Part shown: positions 4,815 to 8,452 of the stretch, one piece after another
How positions within the stretch are numbered: the first letter of the stretch is position 1
How the letters are laid out: each line of letters starts with the position of its first letter
Assembly (NCBI GenBank): GCA_949451265.1
Contig: CASTQR010000062.1
Coordinates: forward strand, 1 to 8,452
Length of the DNA: 8,452 nucleotides
Origin: an uncultured Eubacteriales bacterium
GTDB taxonomy: Bacteria > Bacillota_A > Clostridia > Oscillospirales > Oscillospiraceae
Direction of reading: 5' to 3'
The notes under the pieces: generated by a model
Seen by the model: the letters and a program-made list of their open reading frames with translations, nothing else
Database searches by the model: none
What the model was told of the DNA's origin: nothing
Translations under genes and position numbers: made by a program

Positions 4815-6592
4815 TATTTGGAACACACATCAATAAATATTATATCAAGTACGCCGGCTGGCTGCTGCTGGGCCTGGCCGCCCTGGTGCTGGTGGACTAT
4901 ATGCAGCTGGTCATCCCCAACCTGTACCAGCAGGTGATCAACGGCGTAAACCAGGGCTTTGTGGAGGTGGACGGGCAGGCCGTCCCCTTCGACATGGATT
5001 TCCTGCTGGACCAGATCTGCCTGCCCATGGTGGGCATTGTGATCGCCATGGTGGTGGGCCGCTTCCTGTGGCGGATCTGCATTTTCGGCGCCGCCATCAA
5101 GGTGGAGACCGGCCTGCGCAATGAGATGTTCGATCACGCCAAGGACCTCTCCCGGCAGTTCTACCAGGAGAACAAAGTCGGGGGCCTCATGAGCCTGTTC
5201 ACCAACGACCTGGAGACCGTCCAGGACTGCTACGGCTCCGGCTTCCTCATGTTCTTCGACGCCCTGCTGCTGGGTGGCCTGTCGGTGATCAAGATGTGGG
5301 GGATGGACCCGGTGATGACCGGGCTGTCCATGATCCCCATGGCCCTGCTGCTGGCGTCCAGCGCCGTGGTGGGCAGGTACATGATGAAGAAGTGGGACAT
5401 CCGGCAGGCGGCCTTCTCCAAGCTGTCCGACTTCTCCCAGGAGAGCTTTTCCGGCATCGCCGTCATCAAGGCGTTTGTCAAGGAGGCCAAGGAGCTGCTG
5501 GCCTTCCAGGCCCTCAACCGGGAAAACGAGAAGGCCAATGTGGACTTCACCCGCTCGTCGGTGCTGCTGCGGATTCTGGTGACCCTGTTCGTGGAGTCGG
5601 TGATCTGCATCATCCTGGGCTACGGCGGCTATCTGGTGTGGCGGGGGGACTTCAACGCCGGGGAGCTCATGGAGTTCATCGGCTACTTCACCGCCATCGT
5701 CTGGCCCATCATGGCTATCTCCGAGCTCATCGACATGACCAGCCGGGGCCGGGCCTCGCTGAAGCGGATCAGCGAGCTGCTGGACGCCCCCCGGGACGTG
5801 GCCGACTGCCCGGACGTACAGCCCTTGGGGGAGGTGCGGGGGGACGTGGAGTTCAAGCACCTCACCTTCCGCTATCCCGACGGGGAGTTCGACGCCCTGC
5901 GGGACGTGTCCTTTACCATCCAGGCGGGCCAGCGGGTGGGCATCGTGGGCCGCACCGGATCGGGCAAGACCACGGTGGTGGACCTGATCCTCCGCACCTG
6001 CAACGTGCCCGACGGCACCCTGTTCATCGACGGGCACGACGTGAACACCGTCCCCATCCGGGACGTGCGCCGGGCCGCCGCCTACGTGCCCCAAGACAAT
6101 TTCCTGTTCAGCGACACCATCGCCCGGAACATCGACTTCACCGAAAGCGTCCCCGATAGGGAACGGGTGTCCATCGCTGCCGCCCTGGCGGACGTGGATC
6201 ACGATGTGAAGGACTTCCCCCTGGGCTACGACACCGTCTTAGGCGAGCGGGGCGTCACCGTGTCCGGCGGCCAGAAGCAGCGCATCTCCATTGCCCGGGC
6301 CCTCATGAAGAACGCCCCCATCCTGATCCTGGACGACTCGGTGTCCGCCGTGGACACCCAGACCGAGCGGGCCATCCTGGACAACCTGGCCCAGACCCGG
6401 CAGGGCCGCACCACCATCCTCATCGCCCACCGCATTTCCACGGTGGAGGGGATGGATCAGATCATCTTCCTGGAGGACGGGGCGGTTACCGCTGTGGGCA
6501 CCCACGGGGAGCTGTGTGAGAGCTGCCCCGCCTACCGCCGCATGGTGGAGCTGCAAAAATTAGAGGAGGAGGGGGCCCGACATAATGCGTGA
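4811..6592 (+). CDS. ABC exporter half-transporter, degenerate-site subunit (TM287/BmrC-like)
   Basis: A 593-residue type IV (MsbA-like) ABC exporter half-transporter with six predicted membrane helices (about 16-36, 71-93, 139-160, 164-185, 256-278, 291-311) and an ATPase domain. ATPase motifs are Walker A GRTGSGKTT (380-388), Q-loop Q428, GERG just before the signature, signature SGGQ (485-488), Walker B ending D508, and H-loop H540. The catalytic glutamate after Walker B is aspartate (D509, in LILDDS), the mark of the degenerate-site partner in heterodimeric exporters such as TM287/288 and BmrCD. The GTG at 4811 overlaps the thioesterase stop by four bases and has AGGAGG at 4795-4800. The frame is open further back inside the thioesterase gene, but without membrane character. 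The first codons are unusually AT-rich, favouring open mRNA at the start. The substrate is unknown: a drug, lipid or peptide are all possible. Confidence 0.93.
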   Translation: MIFGTHINKYYIKYAGWLLLGLAALVLVDYMQLVIPNLYQQVINGVNQGFVEVDGQAVPFDMDFLLDQICLPMVGIVIAMVVGRFLWRICIFGAAIKVETGLRNEMFDHAKDLSRQFYQENKVGGLMSLFTNDLETVQDCYGSGFLMFFDALLLGGLSVIKMWGMDPVMTGLSMIPMALLLASSAVVGRYMMKKWDIRQAAFSKLSDFSQESFSGIAVIKAFVKEAKELLAFQALNRENEKANVDFTRSSVLLRILVTLFVESVICIILGYGGYLVWRGDFNAGELMEFIGYFTAIVWPIMAISELIDMTSRGRASLKRISELLDAPRDVADCPDVQPLGEVRGDVEFKHLTFRYPDGEFDALRDVSFTIQAGQRVGIVGRTGSGKTTVVDLILRTCNVPDGTLFIDGHDVNTVPIRDVRRAAAYVPQDNFLFSDTIARNIDFTESVPDRERVSIAAALADVDHDVKDFPLGYDTVLGERGVTVSGGQKQRISIARALMKNAPILILDDSVSAVDTQTERAILDNLAQTRQGRTTILIAHRISTVEGMDQIIFLEDGAVTAVGTHGELCESCPAYRRMVELQKLEEEGARHNA

Positions 6593-8452
6593 ATATTTTC
6601 CCGTCCTCTTTGTGGGGGCGGTGGTGGGGGTGTTCTCCCTCATCTTCCTGCTGGCGTGGCTGCGGGAGCGCCGGGCCAAAACCGCCCCGGACTTCGACCG
6701 GAACCTCCCTGACAGCGAAATTGTCCGGCGGCTCATGAAATACGCCCTGCCCTACAAGAAGGAGTTCGCCCTGGTGCTGGCGGTGATGCTGGCCTCCATC
6801 GCCTACGAGCTGGCCTCCCCCCTGATCATGGGCCGGGTGGAGGAGCTGATCAAGGACAAATTCGAGCCCTCCGTGCTGCTGCGCTGGGTGGCGCTGTACG
6901 CCGGTATGCTGATCGTGTCCATGGTGTGCACCTACGTCCAGTCCATCCTCCTGCAAAAGACGGGGCAGAAGATTCTGTCCGCCCTGCGGCAGGATCTGTT
7001 TACCCACATCGAATCCCTCTCCCACGACCAGCTCAACAAGATCCCCGTGGGCAAGCTGGTGACCCGGGTCACCAACGACACCAACGCCATCTCCATGATG
7101 TTCACCAACGTGCTGGTGAATATGGCCCGGAACGCCTTTATCGTGGTGGGGGTGCTGGGGGCCATGCTGCTGCTGAACTACGCGCTGACCCTGATGATCC
7201 TGTGCTTCGTGCCCTTCCTGGTGCTGTTCACCGTCATCTTCCGCAAGTTCACCCGGAAGGTCCACCGGGTGGTGAAGGACCGCACCACCGACCTGAACAC
7301 CTTCCTGTCGGAGAACCTGTCCGGCATCAAGATCACCCAGATCTTCAACCAGGAGGAGCGGAAGCTGGGGGACTTCCTGGAAAAGAGCGAGGGGCTGAAA
7401 AAGGCCAAGCAGAACCAGATCTTCGTGTTCGGCATCTTCCGGCCCATGGTGTACATGCTCTACGTGTCCTCCATCCTCTGCCTGTTCTACCTGGGCGGCA
7501 AGGGGTACATCCGGGACACCGTGTTCCTGGGCCAGGTGATGACCAGCGGCACCATCGTCTCCTTCTATATGTATATCTCCAAGTTCTTCAACCCCATCCA
7601 GACCCTGGCGGAGCAGTTCAATATGCTCCAGTCCGCCTTTGCCTCGGCGGAGAAAATCTTTTCCGTGTTCGATTTGGAGCCGGAGGTGGTGGACGCCCCG
7701 GACGCGGTGGAGCTGGACGGGATCCGGGGCGAGATCGAGTTCCAGGACGTGTGGTTCGCCTATGAGCCGGGGGAGTGGGTGCTGAAGGGCGTGTCCTTCC
7801 ACGTGGACGCCCGGCAGACCGCCGCCTTCGTGGGGGCCACCGGGTCAGGCAAGACCACCATCCTGTCCCTGATCTGCCGGAACTACGACATCCAGAAGGG
7901 CCGCATCCTCATCGACGGGCGGGATATCCGCACCATCAAGATCTCCTCCCTGCGGCGGCAGTTCGGGCAGATGCTTCAGGACGTGTTCCTGTTCTCCGGC
8001 ACCATCCGGGGGAATATCGTGCTGCGGGAGGAGGGGTTCACCGACCAGGAGATCTGGGACGCCTGCAAATACGTCAACGCCGACTCCTTCATCGGGCGGC
8101 TGGACAAGGGGCTGGACGAGGAGGTGCGGGAGCGGGGCGGGAACTTCTCCGCCGGACAGCGGCAGCTGTTGAGCTTTGTGCGCACCATCCTGCACAAGCC
8201 CGCCGTCATGATCCTGGACGAGGCCACCGCCAACATCGACACCGAGACGGAGCTGCTGATTCAGGACTCGCTGGAAAAGCTGCGCTCCATCGGCACCATG
8301 CTGATCGTGGCCCACCGCCTGTCCACCATCCAGCACGCCGACCAGATCATCGTGCTGTCCCACGGCGAGATCGTGGAGCGGGGGAACCACCAGGAGCTGC
8401 TGGCGAAAAAGGGCCGGTACTACCAGCTCTACACCCTGCAATTCAACAAGGA
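6585..8452 (+). CDS. ABC exporter half-transporter, catalytic-glutamate subunit (TM288/BmrD-like), 3' end missing
   Basis: The partner ABC half-transporter, 622 codons to the window edge with no stop reached. By comparison with the family, only a few residues should be missing. Motifs are Walker A GATGSGKTT (417-425), Q465, signature SAGQ (522-525), Walker B with D545 and catalytic E546 (MILDEATANID), and H577. The signature departs from SGGQ, as the TM288/BmrD partner usually does, so the site built from this signature and the first subunit's Walker motifs is degenerate while the other is competent. Before the six core helices there is an extra hydrophobic helix at about 7-26 (FVGAVVGVFSLIFLLAWL) and a charged linker (RERRAKTAPDFDRN), about 48 residues longer at the N-terminus than most relatives. 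The ATG at 6585 overlaps the first subunit's end by 8 bp and has GGAGGGGG at 6568-6575. The Met codon at 6735 has no ribosome site. Confidence 0.92.
   Translation, partial: MREYFPVLFVGAVVGVFSLIFLLAWLRERRAKTAPDFDRNLPDSEIVRRLMKYALPYKKEFALVLAVMLASIAYELASPLIMGRVEELIKDKFEPSVLLRWVALYAGMLIVSMVCTYVQSILLQKTGQKILSALRQDLFTHIESLSHDQLNKIPVGKLVTRVTNDTNAISMMFTNVLVNMARNAFIVVGVLGAMLLLNYALTLMILCFVPFLVLFTVIFRKFTRKVHRVVKDRTTDLNTFLSENLSGIKITQIFNQEERKLGDFLEKSEGLKKAKQNQIFVFGIFRPMVYMLYVSSILCLFYLGGKGYIRDTVFLGQVMTSGTIVSFYMYISKFFNPIQTLAEQFNMLQSAFASAEKIFSVFDLEPEVVDAPDAVELDGIRGEIEFQDVWFAYEPGEWVLKGVSFHVDARQTAAFVGATGSGKTTILSLICRNYDIQKGRILIDGRDIRTIKISSLRRQFGQMLQDVFLFSGTIRGNIVLREEGFTDQEIWDACKYVNADSFIGRLDKGLDEEVRERGGNFSAGQRQLLSFVRTILHKPAVMILDEATANIDTETELLIQDSLEKLRSIGTMLIVAHRLSTIQHADQIIVLSHGEIVERGNHQELLAKKGRYYQLYTLQFNK

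Noticed and set aside
4818..4846. Internal promoter in the AT-rich start of the first ABC gene (TTGGAA, 17 bp, TATATC)
   Set aside because: Both boxes are weak, and any transcript would start inside the gene without a following start codon. The AT-richness is better explained by the need for an open translation start.
4748..6202. Long minus-strand open frame opposite the first ABC gene (and a similar one at 6486-7802)
   Set aside because: It is the antisense shadow of GC-rich codons. Its product is low-complexity, rich in His, Gly and Val, with no recognisable motif, while the plus strand carries unmistakable ABC exporters.

Overview
The window looks like chromosomal DNA of a GC-rich, Gram-positive gut Clostridium relative, probably of the Oscillospiraceae (the Flavonifractor, Lawsonibacter and Oscillibacter neighbourhood). 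The pointers are very GC-rich coding DNA, Firmicutes-style AGGAGG ribosome binding sites, sigma-A promoters with consensus TTGACA and TATAAT boxes, a Mini-III ribonuclease (a Firmicutes and cyanobacterial enzyme) and an RqcH-type NFACT protein. The genus is inferred, since no marker gene is complete enough to settle it. I see no rRNA, tRNA, CRISPR array, insertion sequence or phage gene.

Layout. (1) 1-471: the last 134 codons of rplA (ribosomal protein L1), closed by an intrinsic terminator. The L10 leader and rplJ that often come next are absent. (2) 493-1446: an M23/LytM-fold protein with no signal peptide and no histidine at the usual first zinc-ligand position. It is followed by a 13-bp bidirectional terminator. 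(3) 1502-1846, minus strand: a small three-helix membrane protein convergent with the M23 gene. (4) 1847-2151: a dense regulatory region. It holds a 22-codon hydrophobic micro-ORF, an 8-bp dyad, five exact TTGACA/TGTCAA hexamers, two promoters on opposite strands that share one -10 region, and a second promoter just before mrnC. (5) 2152 to the right edge: one tightly packed plus-strand operon, mrnC, rqcH, a PaaI-type thioesterase, and two half-size ABC exporter genes. The last gene lacks its final codons.

How the genes fit together. The first two operon genes both concern the large ribosomal subunit: MrnC trims 23S rRNA precursor ends, and RqcH acts on stalled 50S-peptidyl-tRNA complexes. 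The thioesterase is cytoplasmic with unknown substrate. The ABC pair reads as a heterodimeric exporter with one normal and one degenerate ATP site. Overlaps of 4-11 bp, and a gap of only 16 nt at the one non-overlapping junction, argue for co-transcription from the two mrnC promoters.

Most of the window is ordinary core genome. The parts most worth a second look are the 1847-2151 control region with its micro-ORF, the Glu-Arg in place of the essential Asp-Arg of RqcH, the altered M23 site, and the extra N-terminal membrane helix on the second ABC subunit. I do not see strong evidence for a wholly new multi-gene system.
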